Counted from the first letter of the stretch, positions 25,894-35,700 are shown. The stretch is DNA of 64,000 nt from Candidatus Omnitrophota bacterium (GCA_029261035.1 JAJDCD010000023.1:496001-560000); one strand, 5' to 3'. Numbers and translations are program-made. The notes: a model not told the origin generated them from the letters alone.

Positions 25894-27450
25894 GTGACTC
25901 CAAGATATCTTATTTTTAGTTTAATTCTCATTGTTGCTTTTACAGGATGCTCTTCTCTGAAGAAGAAGGAAAAACAATCTTCAGAAGCAGAGATTGTTAT
26001 GGATGTATTGAAAGAGCAAAGTGAGGAGATAAAAAGGTCCTCGCCTAAAGTTTATTTGAAAGGTGTAGAGAATTTAGAAATTCGTTTTGATGAAAATAGT
26101 ACAGACAATGTTCTCGACCTTACTTGCCAAGGAGCTTCGCTTTCTGCATTGATCCATCATTTGTTAAAAGAATCTGGAATGTCTTATTTCTTTAAAGATA
26201 CGGGAATATATGGGACAGTTACAGCAAATTTCAAAAATAAATCTTTAATTGAAGCTGCTAATTTAATTTTAGGGCCTAGTGGTTTTTTTGCTAGTTTAGA
26301 CAAAGACGTTTTGATTATAGAGAAGAAAGCTTCTCTGCCACCATCTCCTCAAGAAGGAAAGGCGACAGTAAAAAGTAAAAGCAAAGATAGTAGTGACGCT
26401 GATAGTGACTCGGATTCTGTGACAACTTCCACAAAGAAATCTTTTTCTATTGAAGTTCCTTTAGACTATATCGATACAAAAACGGCTTTTAAAGTTTTGG
26501 ATGGCTTGTATCCAAAAGATTTAGTTTCTGGAAATAGGTCGGTTAATTTTGGAGTTGCTCAAAGTAATAGCAGTGTTTTTCTTCAAGGTCCTGAGCAGTT
26601 AGTTCGTGAAGCAGCTACGAGTATAAAACAAGCAGATCAGCGCTTGCCGCATGTATTTATTGAAGCATTGGTCATAGAATATAATGTGGATGCAGCGTTG
26701 GAGTTTGGTATCGATATTACGAATGGTCAGGGTAATCGGTATTCTAATGTTCGAGCGGATATTGGTTCGCTTGCGGCAGATGCTTTTTCTTTTATGTATA
26801 CCGCTGGAGCACAGGCAAGAAATGATTTTACGACTCAATTTGTAGCGAGTATTGATTTGCTTCTTAAAAACGAATTAGCTCGTATTATTTCCCGACCTTA
26901 TATTTCAACGCTCAGTGGGCAAGAATCTAAGATTGATATTACTAATGATAGGTACATAGTTGTAGATACAGCTTCAGGTGGAGCTACAGTAACAACTCCT
27001 AAGGCAGTCTCTAGTGGAGTTATTTTTTCAGTAACTCCAACGGTATTAAATTCTGAACTCATTCAAATGAATATATCTGTTGAAGATTCTCAGTTTGTTG
27101 CAGCTGCTGGAAATATTGCGGTTGAGGTTGATAAAAATCAAGCGTCGAATATTATGCAGGTTCGAAATGGAGAACCCATTGTTATTGGAGGATTGTTGTC
27201 TAACAAGAAAACAGATGTTAAGAATGGACTTCCGATTATAAAAGACATTCCTTTTATTGGAGATATTTTTGCAGAAACAAGACAAGAGATACAAAAAGTA
27301 GAAGTTTTGATCTATATCGTACCTTATATTTGGGAACCTAGTCTTGTTAAACCTTTAAGAGCGGAAGATGTTTTGATGCCAGGTAAAGCAATCGAAGAAC
27401 AAAACTTTTTAGAAAAAAGATTGGCAAAAACTAATTTGCGAACAGCATAA
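25894..27450 (+). CDS. Lipoprotein secretin (type II/III/IV pilus-type)
   Basis: 518 residues. Lipobox FTGC with Cys19. A periplasmic N-domain (about 75-145) is followed by a low-complexity Ser/Asp linker (about 155-180), a second N-domain (about 185-250), and a C-terminal secretin domain with VFIEALVIEYNVD, ISRPYISTLSGQ and the amphipathic IVIGGLLSNKKTD...PFIGDIF block. Secretins form outer-membrane rings for protein or pilus export. No other secretion gene is nearby. The GTG start at 25894 is supported by AAGGG. A terminator follows. Confidence 0.85.
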   Translation: MTPRYLIFSLILIVAFTGCSSLKKKEKQSSEAEIVMDVLKEQSEEIKRSSPKVYLKGVENLEIRFDENSTDNVLDLTCQGASLSALIHHLLKESGMSYFFKDTGIYGTVTANFKNKSLIEAANLILGPSGFFASLDKDVLIIEKKASLPPSPQEGKATVKSKSKDSSDADSDSDSVTTSTKKSFSIEVPLDYIDTKTAFKVLDGLYPKDLVSGNRSVNFGVAQSNSSVFLQGPEQLVREAATSIKQADQRLPHVFIEALVIEYNVDAALEFGIDITNGQGNRYSNVRADIGSLAADAFSFMYTAGAQARNDFTTQFVASIDLLLKNELARIISRPYISTLSGQESKIDITNDRYIVVDTASGGATVTTPKAVSSGVIFSVTPTVLNSELIQMNISVEDSQFVAAAGNIAVEVDKNQASNIMQVRNGEPIVIGGLLSNKKTDVKNGLPIIKDIPFIGDIFAETRQEIQKVEVLIYIVPYIWEPSLVKPLRAEDVLMPGKAIEEQNFLEKRLAKTNLRTA

Positions 27451-27480
27451 ATTATTTGTCATTGAGAAGTTTTTAGGGAG

Positions 27481-27511
27481 GCCGAATCATATCGTGTGGT
27501 TCGGCTTTTTT
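27481..27511 (+). terminator. Intrinsic terminator after the secretin gene
   Basis: GCCGAA pairs with TTCGGC across a short extended loop (partly paired), followed by seven T residues. It uses the GCCGAA/TTCGGC stem seen at 5491 and 25775. Confidence 0.8.
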
Positions 27512-27545
27512 TGATTTTAATAGCGTAGATTTGCCCGAGGTTTTT

Positions 27546-27737
27546 ATGTTAGAAAATGACATGGATTTTTTTTGTCCCTATTGTGATTCTCCTCAATCTA
27601 TTCGTTTAGATGTGAGCGGAGGAACTCGACAGTCTTTTGTTTCGGATTGTGAAGTTTGTTGTCAGCCTATTTTAATCCGTGCGGAATTTGATGCTGATTC
27701 TCTTGTTAACTTTTCTACTGAAAAGGAGAATGAGTAA
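27546..27737 (+). CDS. CPXCG-motif cysteine-rich protein
   Basis: 63 residues. CPYC (CxxC) near the start and DCEVCCQPI in the middle give the C-x2-C...C-x2-CC pattern of the CPXCG family (PF14255), probable small zinc-binding proteins of unknown role. GAGG five bases upstream marks the start. It overlaps nothing and runs directly into the HupE/UreJ gene. Confidence 0.8.
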   Translation: MLENDMDFFCPYCDSPQSIRLDVSGGTRQSFVSDCEVCCQPILIRAEFDADSLVNFSTEKENE

Positions 27738-27740
27738 TTT

Positions 27741-28307
27741 ATGTTTGATCTGCTCTCCCTTAGTTCTTTGTTTGCTCATGCCAATTTAGAACCTCCCGAG
27801 GGGGCTTTGAGTGGATTTTTACATCCCTTTTTAGGATTTGATCATTTATTGGCTATGGTTACGGTAGGGTTGTTAAGTGCTGTGATGGGTGGTCGAGCTA
27901 TTTGGTTGGTTCCGATTTCATTTGTTTATATGATGCTTTTTGGGGCTATGTTGGGGCTGGGAGCTGTGATGTTTCCTTTTGTGGAATACGGAATAGCCTG
28001 CTCTGTTTTGGTTCTAGGAGTTGCATTGTATGTTATGAGAAAAGGGTCTTTAATTTGGACAATGCTTGTTGTTGGATTATTTGGATTGTTTCATGGACAT
28101 GCTCATGGGTGGGAAATGCCTACGGCAGCTAAGCCTTATTATTATGTAATTGCCTTTCTAGCTTCAACCATTATGCTCCATTTATCCGGAGTTTTTATAG
28201 GAATATATGCAGTTAAAACAGAAAGTAGATTGAAGGGATTGAGGCTCAGCGGGCTTATTATCGCTTTGATAGGGATGGTGCTTATACTGAAAGTCGCTTT
28301 TTTATAG
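27741..28307 (+). CDS. HupE/UreJ-family membrane protein
   Basis: 188 residues with about six membrane spans. Signature blocks are HPFLGFDHLLAM near residue 28, and FHGHAHGWEMP in a later loop, both with His residues typical of HupE/UreJ. The family is thought to be nickel or cobalt permeases or metal delivery proteins tied to hydrogenase or urease. No hydrogenase or urease gene is in the window. It starts four bases after the CPXCG gene, so they are cotranscribed. Confidence 0.83.
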   Translation: MFDLLSLSSLFAHANLEPPEGALSGFLHPFLGFDHLLAMVTVGLLSAVMGGRAIWLVPISFVYMMLFGAMLGLGAVMFPFVEYGIACSVLVLGVALYVMRKGSLIWTMLVVGLFGLFHGHAHGWEMPTAAKPYYYVIAFLASTIMLHLSGVFIGIYAVKTESRLKGLRLSGLIIALIGMVLILKVAFL

Positions 28308-28389
28308 GGGTAGAAATTTATATAGGGACACATCTTCTTTTTTATTTTAGACTACTCTAAATGATTACTGAATAAACTATGGGGGATTT

Positions 28390-28641
28390 ATGGATATCGC
28401 AGGATTGCGCCATTTTTTTGGTTGGTGTGCCATTCTCAACATGGGATTGTTGATGTATTGGTTTGTGTTTGTTCGACTTGCAGGAGATTGGGTTTATAAC
28501 GTTCATTCAAAATGGTTTGTTCCTATTACGAGAGAGCAGTTTAATGGAATACATTATGCAGGAATCTCGTTTTTTAAAATAGCAATTTTTGTTTTTAATA
28601 TTGTTCCTTATTTAGCTCTTTTGATTATTCAAAACAAATAA
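28390..28641 (+). CDS. DUF6868-like small membrane protein
   Basis: 83 residues with two hydrophobic segments. The blocks LRHFFGWCAILNMGLLMYWF, HSKWFVPITREQF and IHYAGISFFKIAIFVFNIVPYLAL follow the DUF6868 pattern. The function is unknown; it is an inner-membrane protein. A GGGGGA-like site lies upstream of the ATG. After the stop comes a partial REP-like sequence, CATTGCGAGG. Confidence 0.7.
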   Translation: MDIAGLRHFFGWCAILNMGLLMYWFVFVRLAGDWVYNVHSKWFVPITREQFNGIHYAGISFFKIAIFVFNIVPYLALLIIQNK

Positions 28642-28747
28642 ATGGACAGCCATGCACCATGCAAAGACAGGGGTCTGATGACCCATTGCGAGGTGCTTGG
28701 CTCGTCATAAACACACTTTATTCGAGTGTTTAAGCGAGGAGGAAAGC

Positions 28748-29293
28748 ATGAAAAGAGTAGGTCTTTTTTTAATTGTGTTTGGATTAGTTTTTTCTTTTAA
28801 TTCTCAAGCAATGGCTAAATCTGCTGGAGAAATTGATGCTGGAGTTAGAGATACCCTTAAGTTGTTTAACGAGCAAGTGTATGATGGGAACGACTTGGTT
28901 AAGAAAGCAGCTGGAGCTCTTGTGTTTCCTTCAGTGATAAAAGCGGGGATTGGCATTGGGGGAGAGTATGGAGAAGGGGCTTTGTTAATTAAAGGAAAAA
29001 CAGAGGATTATTATAGTACAGCTTCTGGGTCTGTCGGTTTTCAGTTAGGGGCGCAAAAGAAGCGTATTGTCATTTTATTTAATGATGAAAGTACCCTTAA
29101 GCATTTTCAAAAAACTAAGGGTTGGAAGGCTGGGGTAGATGCCTCAATTGCTTTGGTGACCGTTGGCGCTGGGGGTTTTATCGACACAGATAAACTAAAT
29201 GAGCCTATTGTTGGTTTTGTGATTGGTCAAAAAGGGTTGATGTATAACCTTACTTTAGAAGGCTCTAAGTTTACTAAACTTAATCGATCTTAA
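28748..29293 (+). CDS. SYLF/YSC84-domain lipid-binding protein, secreted
   Basis: 181 residues. Signal peptide about 1-24. The SYLF pattern is seen: AGALVFPSVIKAGIGIGGEYGEGALL, then a YYSTASGSVGFQLGAQ block and a late VGFVIGQKGLMYNLTLEGSKF. The family binds phosphoinositides in eukaryotes and membrane lipids in bacteria. GAGGAGG precedes the ATG at 28748. It is followed by the Gdx-type transporter gene. Confidence 0.85.
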   Translation: MKRVGLFLIVFGLVFSFNSQAMAKSAGEIDAGVRDTLKLFNEQVYDGNDLVKKAAGALVFPSVIKAGIGIGGEYGEGALLIKGKTEDYYSTASGSVGFQLGAQKKRIVILFNDESTLKHFQKTKGWKAGVDASIALVTVGAGGFIDTDKLNEPIVGFVIGQKGLMYNLTLEGSKFTKLNRS

Positions 29294-29308
29294 CAGAAAG
29301 AAGCGTTA

Positions 29309-29635
29309 ATGGCTGTAGGAAGTGCATGGACTTATCTCTTTGTGGCAGGTGTTTTGGAAATTATTTGGGCTGTTAGCTTAAACTCGACTCAAGGTTTCAC
29401 GAAACTTTTACCATCCGTACTTGTCCTTGTTGTTATGGGCTTCAGTGTTTTCTGTCTTTCTCAGGCAGTTAAAGGCTTGCCGGTTGGCACAGCTTATGCG
29501 ATATGGACAGGGATAGGAGCATCCGGCACAGTTATTTTTGGGATGCTTTTTTTTGGAGAAGCAGTTCAGTTTTTAAGAATATTTTGTATTTTTCTTATTA
29601 TTGCAGGAACTGTAGGTCTTCGTTTTTTTAACTAA
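29309..29635 (+). CDS. SMR transporter, Gdx/SugE-like guanidinium exporter
   Basis: 108 residues, four membrane spans. VLEIIWAVSLNSTQGFT has the membrane-embedded Glu of the SMR family, and LPVGTAYAIWTGIGASGTVIFGM is characteristic of the SugE/Gdx branch rather than EmrE. Gdx proteins are guanidinium/H+ antiporters. No guanidine riboswitch is recognised in the 15 bases upstream, and the gene lies tight behind the SYLF gene. Substrate by homology only. Confidence 0.78.
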   Translation: MAVGSAWTYLFVAGVLEIIWAVSLNSTQGFTKLLPSVLVLVVMGFSVFCLSQAVKGLPVGTAYAIWTGIGASGTVIFGMLFFGEAVQFLRIFCIFLIIAGTVGLRFFN

Positions 29636-29659
29636 ATTATTTATTTAAAGGAGAATAGA

Positions 29660-30088
29660 ATGGCAACGCAAGTAACCTCAGAACAAAAAGACATTACATT
29701 AGAGCAAGCAAGAGCGATCGTAACAGCAGCTGTAGAAAAATCAAAAGAGATTAATACCAAGATGGATATTGCTGTTGTGGATGCAGGGGCCAATTTAAAA
29801 GCTTTTGCTCGTATGGATGGCGCTTGGTTAGGTTCGATTGATATTTCAATTAAGAAAGCAAAGACAGCGCGTTTCTTTGATATGAACACAGGGTCTATTG
29901 GAGAGTTGTCTCAACCGGGTGGCCCATTGTTTGGAATTGAACACTCTAATGAAGGCTTAATTTCTTTTCCAGGAGGGATTCCCATTAAGAATCAAGAAGG
30001 AGAAGTTGTTGGTGCTATTGGTGTTTCAGGAAGCTCTGTAGAAAATGACCATGCTGTTGCAGAAGCAGGTCTTACCGTATTAAGTTAA
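29660..30088 (+). CDS. GlcG/HbpS-family heme-binding protein
   Basis: 142 residues. The domain is GlcG/DUF336: [20 protein letters not shown], then [19 protein letters not shown], a middle GGIPI block and C-terminal [10 protein letters not shown]...D-AVAEAG. The family includes HbpS heme sensors and small ligand-binding proteins. No signal peptide, so probably cytoplasmic. A good AAGGAG precedes the ATG. Confidence 0.82.
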   Translation: MATQVTSEQKDITLEQARAIVTAAVEKSKEINTKMDIAVVDAGANLKAFARMDGAWLGSIDISIKKAKTARFFDMNTGSIGELSQPGGPLFGIEHSNEGLISFPGGIPIKNQEGEVVGAIGVSGSSVENDHAVAEAGLTVLS

Positions 30089-30100
30089 GGAGAGTTGATA

Positions 30101-30385
30101 ATGAATTGTCTTAAAATGGTATTATTTTATGGGTCGTTCGTCGTTTGCGTTTTATTTTCTGGACTAAGTTTTGCTTCAGAAGACTATTCAGATCAGTTAG
30201 CATATATTAATAGTGTGCGTAATTCAGATACTTCTCAAATGCAGATAGGTTCTGTGTTGCCAGATGTAGAAAACCCAGGTTTTGAAGCAGCAATTCAAGC
30301 AGAGGAAGCTCAAGTAGTTCAAGAAGCCGTTATTGAGCCTGTTCGTTATGTTGAAAGCTCTGATTCAGAGGATGGGTACTACTAG
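30101..30385 (+). CDS. Small secreted acidic protein of unknown function
   Basis: 94 residues with a signal peptide (about 1-24, cut after FAS). The mature part is acidic and Glu/Gln/Val-rich (EAAIQAEEAQVVQEAVIEPVRYVE) with no recognised domain. AAGGAG lies upstream. It shares a transcription unit with the GlcG-family gene by spacing. Confidence 0.6.
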   Translation: MNCLKMVLFYGSFVVCVLFSGLSFASEDYSDQLAYINSVRNSDTSQMQIGSVLPDVENPGFEAAIQAEEAQVVQEAVIEPVRYVESSDSEDGYY

Positions 30386-30412
30386 AATATTTTTTGTGCG
30401 GTGTTTGATTTT

Positions 30413-30482
30413 TGTCATCCTGAACTAAGTGAAGGATCTAGCGAGATTCTTCGTTTCATTTGTTTGTAGACTCAGAATGACA
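30413..30482. repeat. REP-like palindrome (TGTCATCCTGA...TCAGAATGACA)
   Basis: The ends are inverted: TGTCATCCTGA on the left and CTCAGAATGACA on the right, with GGATCT and AGATTCTTCG inside. It lies between the small secreted gene and the second sigma gene. It shares end motifs with the copies at 49395 and 53695. Confidence 0.65.
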
Positions 30483-30528
30483 GCGTTTCTTGTATTCAAG
30501 AATTAGCAATTTGGTTCAAAGTATTTAA

Positions 30529-31113
30529 ATGAAAGCGCAAACCTTACCTATGGATCCAAACTCCCTTAAGGAATCAGTTGATCTTCTTCAAAAAATAGCC
30601 CAAGGGGATCAGAATGCTTTTTCCCAGTTTTATGATAAGCATTCCGCTCTTGCTTACCGTCTAGCGGTCTACACCATGAATTCCCATAACGAAGCCGAAG
30701 AAGTGGTTCAAGAAGTTTTTATGCAAGTTTGGCGTAAAGCTTCAGAATATTCCTCTAAGAAAGGGAATCCTGAGGCTTGGATTACGATGATGACGCGAAG
30801 TAGATCCATCGATAAGTTGAGGAGCTTACGTAGTACTAATAGGACCAAGGAAGAAGCTCTCTCTCAAGCAGAAGAAAAGCATAAGAGAGATGGGGGAAAA
30901 ACAGATTCACCTCTTCCTAAAATTGTTTTGGATAGCGCGCTTTCTCAGTTAAGCGAGAAGCATCGAAAGGCACTAGAGTTATCTTATTTTATGGGGATGA
31001 CACATGAAGAAATTGCTAAGGAGTTAGACTCTCCCTTAGGTACGGTAAAGGGTTGGTTAAGAGATGGATTGAGAGAATTGCAAAAAATAATGAAATCAAA
31101 GAGGTTGGATTGA
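30529..31113 (+). CDS. ECF sigma-70 factor, second cassette
   Basis: 194 residues. Region 2 spans about 25-95 (EAEEVVQEVFMQVWRKA; PEAWITMMTRSRSIDKLR). Region 4 runs from about 130 (LSQLSEKHRKALELSYFMGM) to 190 (HEEIAKELDSPLGTVKGWLRDGLRELQ). The sequence branch is SigK-like and clearly distinct from the first sigma factor. The anti-sigma gene starts after a one-base gap. A 6-bp inverted repeat TTCTTG-TATT-CAAGAA lies 26 bases upstream. No copy of the GGAAC/GTCTAA promoter is seen near it. Confidence 0.9.
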   Translation: MKAQTLPMDPNSLKESVDLLQKIAQGDQNAFSQFYDKHSALAYRLAVYTMNSHNEAEEVVQEVFMQVWRKASEYSSKKGNPEAWITMMTRSRSIDKLRSLRSTNRTKEEALSQAEEKHKRDGGKTDSPLPKIVLDSALSQLSEKHRKALELSYFMGMTHEEIAKELDSPLGTVKGWLRDGLRELQKIMKSKRLD

Positions 31114-31114
31114 T

Positions 31115-31804
31115 ATGAGTGACCATCAAAATTGGATAGAATTAGCAGACCTCTATGCTTTAAAAAGCTTAAGAGGAGAAGAGCTAGATCGGTTTGAAAC
31201 CCATCTGGATAAGGGGTGTTCTGCGTGTGAAGCTCATCTGTCTGAAGTTTATAACTCTCTTACATTAATGCCAGAATCGCTTTCGAGTGTTGTTCCTCCT
31301 CTAAGTTTAAAAACTCAAATTATGGAACAAGTTGCTTTAGAACCTAGATTAGAAGGGTCTTCTCCATCAGAAGCGGCGCCTTCATTTTCAATGACTCCCG
31401 TTTATTGGGCTGTAGGAGTTGCTGTAATAACAGCAGCCCTTGTTACTGCTGTTTATTTAGGGAATAAACCTAAAGAAGAAGTTCCAGTAAAAAAAGGTCA
31501 ACTTGTCGAAAAGGCTATTGTTGTAAAAGAAGAGCCTCTTAATTTTCCAGACCAAACGATTGATGCTTTTAACCGAACTCCGTTAATTGATCCTCAAATG
31601 CCATTACAGCCTCAGATTAGAATAGAAGAGCCGCCGGTTGTTGTAAAAGATGAGGAAGAGGATATCTCTAATGCTTTTGAAGAGGAGGAAGAACTAGGTA
31701 AATTAACCTCGTTTTTTAATGAAAAAACCCCTGAGATCTCCTCAGAAGTAACGCATGTTACCCCTGTAAAATCAGACTATTCCGACCAAAAATTCGAAGA
31801 ATAA
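31115..31804 (+). CDS. Anti-sigma factor (RskA-type zinc-finger)
   Basis: 229 residues. The N-terminal site FETHLDKGCSACEAHL (residues about 26-41) is the zinc-binding variant of RskA-like anti-sigma factors. A membrane span follows at about 90-113 (VYWAVGVAVITAALVTAVYLG), then a long acidic Pro/Glu-rich periplasmic tail. It probably holds the preceding sigma factor. It starts one base after its stop. Confidence 0.85.
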   Translation: MSDHQNWIELADLYALKSLRGEELDRFETHLDKGCSACEAHLSEVYNSLTLMPESLSSVVPPLSLKTQIMEQVALEPRLEGSSPSEAAPSFSMTPVYWAVGVAVITAALVTAVYLGNKPKEEVPVKKGQLVEKAIVVKEEPLNFPDQTIDAFNRTPLIDPQMPLQPQIRIEEPPVVVKDEEEDISNAFEEEEELGKLTSFFNEKTPEISSEVTHVTPVKSDYSDQKFEE

Positions 31805-31856
31805 GGCGTTTGTCACTTGCTTACCCCCGTTATTTATGGCATAACTTATTAATATA

Positions 31857-31876
31857 TAATAACTTATGAGTTATTA
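31857..31876. promoter_or_regulatory. Inverted repeat upstream of the secreted repeat gene
   Basis: TAATAACT pairs with AGTTATTA around TATG. It lies 86 bases before the ATG of the secreted repeat gene and could be an operator or leader stem. Confidence 0.35.
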
Positions 31877-31961
31877 CACTTTTTTCCATCTAAAAGCACC
31901 CTGGCTTCCGTAGTCTTTTCAGAAGTCAAATAGGACTGTTCTTTTTGAAAGGAGAACTCAA

Positions 31962-32534
31962 ATGAATAACCAAAATAAAAAAATAAATAAATTGTTTCTT
32001 GTTGTAGGAGTTGCTGTACTTTCACTTTGTTTCCCCAATGCGGATGTTTTAGCGAATGAAGTAAAAGACATGGAGGTAAGTCCTCAAGTCATTATGGAAC
32101 GTGCTTTAGAAAATATTCCAAATGATGTGCCTCATGCTGGAAGTTATAATCCAGAAACAGATAGCTTTACAATTTCTCAAGGAAATAAAGATGGAAGTCG
32201 TACGGTAACTGAGTTGGATCGTAATGGAAAAGAAGTGAAGAAGACTAAGGTTCCTAAAACGCAAAATGACTTTGCTGAAAGTTATGATCCTAAAACAGGT
32301 CGTCGTATTCGAGTCGAAGGTAATCCAGATGGAACACGAACCGTTACAGAAACAGATAAAGACGGTAAAAAAATTCGTGAAGAAAAAATTGATCCAAAAG
32401 ACAATAGACCTTCTGCTTCCTCAACCGATCCAAGTACTGGTATTACAACCAGTGTTCAAGGTAACGGAGACGGAACCCGAACGATCACACAAACTGATGC
32501 AAGCGGTAATGTTATCAGCTCTCAAACTTTATAA
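31962..32534 (+). CDS. Secreted repeat protein, paralog of the gene at 1213
   Basis: 190 residues. Signal peptide about 1-31. The mature part has VSPQVIMERALENI, then three tandem repeats of about 40-48 residues: S(Y/T)(N/D)P-TG/D..., G(N)-DG(S/T)RT(V/I)T(E/Q)(L/T)D-(N/D/S)GK or GN. The repeats are polar and likely beta-rich. It shares the ALENI block and units with the protein at 1213-1917. The function is unknown; secreted. AAAGGAG before the ATG lies within a possible weak stem (GTTCT/AGAAC). Confidence 0.78.
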   Translation: MNNQNKKINKLFLVVGVAVLSLCFPNADVLANEVKDMEVSPQVIMERALENIPNDVPHAGSYNPETDSFTISQGNKDGSRTVTELDRNGKEVKKTKVPKTQNDFAESYDPKTGRRIRVEGNPDGTRTVTETDKDGKKIREEKIDPKDNRPSASSTDPSTGITTSVQGNGDGTRTITQTDASGNVISSQTL

Positions 32535-32542
32535 TCAAACCC

Positions 32543-32578
32543 AAATGGTGACTGTCACTTCATGTGACTGTCACCATT
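32543..32578. repeat. GTGACTGTCAC palindrome element
   Basis: ATGGTGACTGTCAC, a TTCAT loop, then GTGACTGTCACCAT. It starts eight bases after the secreted repeat gene stop. It could also act as a terminator, but there is no T tract. Related copies are at 45447, 49936 and 52606. Confidence 0.6.
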
Positions 32579-32765
32579 TACCTCACTTCCAACCTAAAAC
32601 CTCAGCGCTTCTAACTAAAACAATCATAAAATTCTAAAAAAAGTATCTAAGTTCTTATTTTAAAAAGACTTATGTTCTATATCCAAGCTTGAGTTACTCC
32701 CAATTACAAGGTAAGCTTATATTGTTTAGATATTTAACTATGTTCAGTGGATAGAGATAAGAATA

Positions 32766-35700
32766 ATGAGATTATTTTCTCGATTTAAAAAGGGACTCAG
32801 TACCGGTCTGTTATTTTTCTTTATAGCGAGCCAGGGTGTTTTTCTGCCAGATGGCTTTGCTCTTCCTATGCTGCTTCAGCCTATTCAGGTTTCTCGTGGA
32901 ATCATAGAAACAAGACATGAGGGCTCTCAAGGAGAAGTTGTTATTCTTGAAGATGCTCATGGGTATATTGATGCGCAGCGATCCATACGATCTATTTTGG
33001 ATCAATTAGAAAACAAATATCAATTTAAACACTTCCTCATTGAAGGCGCCACAGACCCTCTTGAGAGTCTACTCATCGAAAGCTATCCCGACAGCGAGAA
33101 AAAGAATCAGTATTTAACTTTTGAGCTTAACAGAGGGTCTCTTAACGGTGCTGAAGTAGCAGCGTTAAATAAACAACAAGGAACTATTTACTCAGGATTA
33201 GAGGATAAGCAATATTACGAGGATAATTTAAAAGCTTATTTGGAGGTAAAGAAAAGTAAACTTGTACAAGCAGCAAAAGATCATTTAGAAACAGAGAAGC
33301 TTTTATTAAAAGAAGAAAAAAGGCAGGTTTATTCTCAGCAATTATTTGATTTAGAACAGAATGAATCTCTTTATCAAGATAGAAAAAATTTGTTTATTTG
33401 GCTTATGTATTTAAAGCAGTTTTCTGAGTTTGGAACTTATAAAGAGTTAAATGCCTTGAAGGTATGGTTTGAAAACCAAAAGAAAATTTCAAAAGATGCA
33501 CAGTTTTTAATTATTGGATTGGAGAAACGACTGCAAGATATTGATTTGACCCATGCTGAGAAAATTCAGTGGGGAAGCCTAAAACAAGAATGGAGTAACG
33601 AACTTATTAATGAAAGACAGTATGTGCAAGGGATGAAAGAGATTTTAGGGTCCAATCGACTCACGGAAGAAGAAAAATCATTGATGACCCAACTTCCTCA
33701 ACTTAACATTCAAATTTTAACGGATTTAGAAACACTGGTATCCCGTATCAAAGCTAGATTGGCGAAATCTCCTGAAGAAAAAACATTACTGGAGAAGAGT
33801 CATAATTTAAAACTTAAGGAAGCAGCTCTTAATTTAAAGTTAACTCGTAATCAATGGCAAGAGCTTCAGCAGTTGGGGATAGATTTGCCCCAAGTAATTA
33901 ATAATTATTATCTCCTCGCAATCCAAAGAGAAAAGAATTTCTTAAAAGAAATCACAGAACAATTAAAGCAAGGACAAAAGAAAGTAGTTGTTCATGTAGG
34001 AGGTTTTCACACCGAAGGACTAATCAATCCTTTATTGAAACAAAACCTCACACTCAGAGTTATTAAACCCAGGTTTGAACTTCAAGCTAAAAGCGAAGCC
34101 TACGACAAGAGAATAGATCAGGCAGCATTTTATTTTTCTACACTTAAAGAACCATCCAGATTAGGGACTCCTTTACTAAGAACACAAATCGAAGCAAGTT
34201 TTCTTGCTCGCATGTTAGAAAAGGTTCCGCCACAAGAATGGGGATTCTCTTTAATTCAAAGGTCTTCTCAAGGTGGGGTAGTTAACTCTTCAGAATTGTT
34301 AGCATTTGTAGCTGAGATTATTAATTGGTCGAAAGTTGAAGAAATGCAAAGAGAACTTGGAGAGTTTCAGAAAGAAAATTTGAAAGAGGAAGGTCTGGTA
34401 GAAGCGAGGTCGCTAGGAGCAAATGAAGCTTATAGAAGTTCTAACTTGCCATGGAAGGAAAAAGAGTACGCGTTCTCTGGATTGCCTCAGAGCTTGGGGT
34501 TGAGTTGGGGTGATTTAGAAAACAGTTATCCAACGTTAGTTAAAATTTTAGTGAGAAAAAGAAATGCAATGGAAGCATTTATTTCTTATGCAGCAAATGT
34601 AAAAGGCCAGCGTAATTTAGGGAGAATAGAAGATTTGTTTGAAGCTATAGCTCAGCTTAGAGATATTGAATATGTAGGAGTGACTTTTGAGGCACTTAAA
34701 GATTTAGCAGAGGTAGAGAGTTCAGGAGCCGGTTACAGTGATGTTGTCTTAGATGAAGAGTTATTGAAAAGAATTGTCGAAGTTAATGGAATGTATGCTT
34801 CGGAAGCTTTGGGTGCTCTCAGGGTAATGGGCGAATCGATTCAGGGTGGATGGGGGAGTGAAGCCGTTTTTGATAAGGAATTATGGTATAAAATTATCGA
34901 AGTTAACGAAGGGTATGTGGAGAAAGCTTCAGATTATGCTCAATCTTTAAAAAATAAAGTACAGGCTGGAAGCCTAAGTAAAACTAAATACAAAGAGCTT
35001 TTTTTAGAATTCCTCAATCATGGCAAAGAGAATATAGCGAGAACATTCAGGGTTCTTCCACTCCTAAGAGGAGCAGATTTTGATGTTGAATTTTTGAAAG
35101 AAATAGTAGCACACATGAAAGAAAAAACAGTGGATGTATTCGGGAAAATAATAGTTTTAGGGGAAGGAGTTCCAGAAGGAGAACTTAGAAAAGAAGAAAT
35201 TCTAGAGATAGTTAGAAGAGCAGAGGACATAGGCGTAGATCAGGTTTTGTTGCAGCTAGATAAATTGAAGGAAGAATGGATAAGCGAGACATTAGATGAT
35301 GCTCAACCTTTGGAAAGTTCTGAAGAGGAGGAAAAGTGGTTAGATCTCGTTAAAGTTGAAGCGCAATCGCTTGGAGCAGAGGAAGTGTATGAGGAATTCT
35401 TTTTGGAAGAAAAAGTGGGACTTAGTTGGGAGGAGTTAGAAAGTGATTATGAAGATTTGGTAGAAGTTTTAAATGAAGAAGAGATGGCTATGGAAGCCTT
35501 TGCTGCTTTTACTGAGAATATGGAGGATGAAAGGGAATTGGACAAAATAGAGTCTTTGTTTAGCAGTATTTTTCAAAAAAAAAGGGTTATTTCAAGGGCG
35601 GCTTTTTCTTCTTTAGAACAATTGTTTCTTGCAGTAGCGAATGATGAAATTAAGAAAGAGTTGATCGACTTAGAGTTTTTGGAAAGCATCAGTAGTGCGA

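Noticed and set aside
32266-32637. 123-codon frame overlapping the secreted repeat protein
   Set aside because: It is out of frame with the repeat protein, has no Shine-Dalgarno and a low-complexity product.
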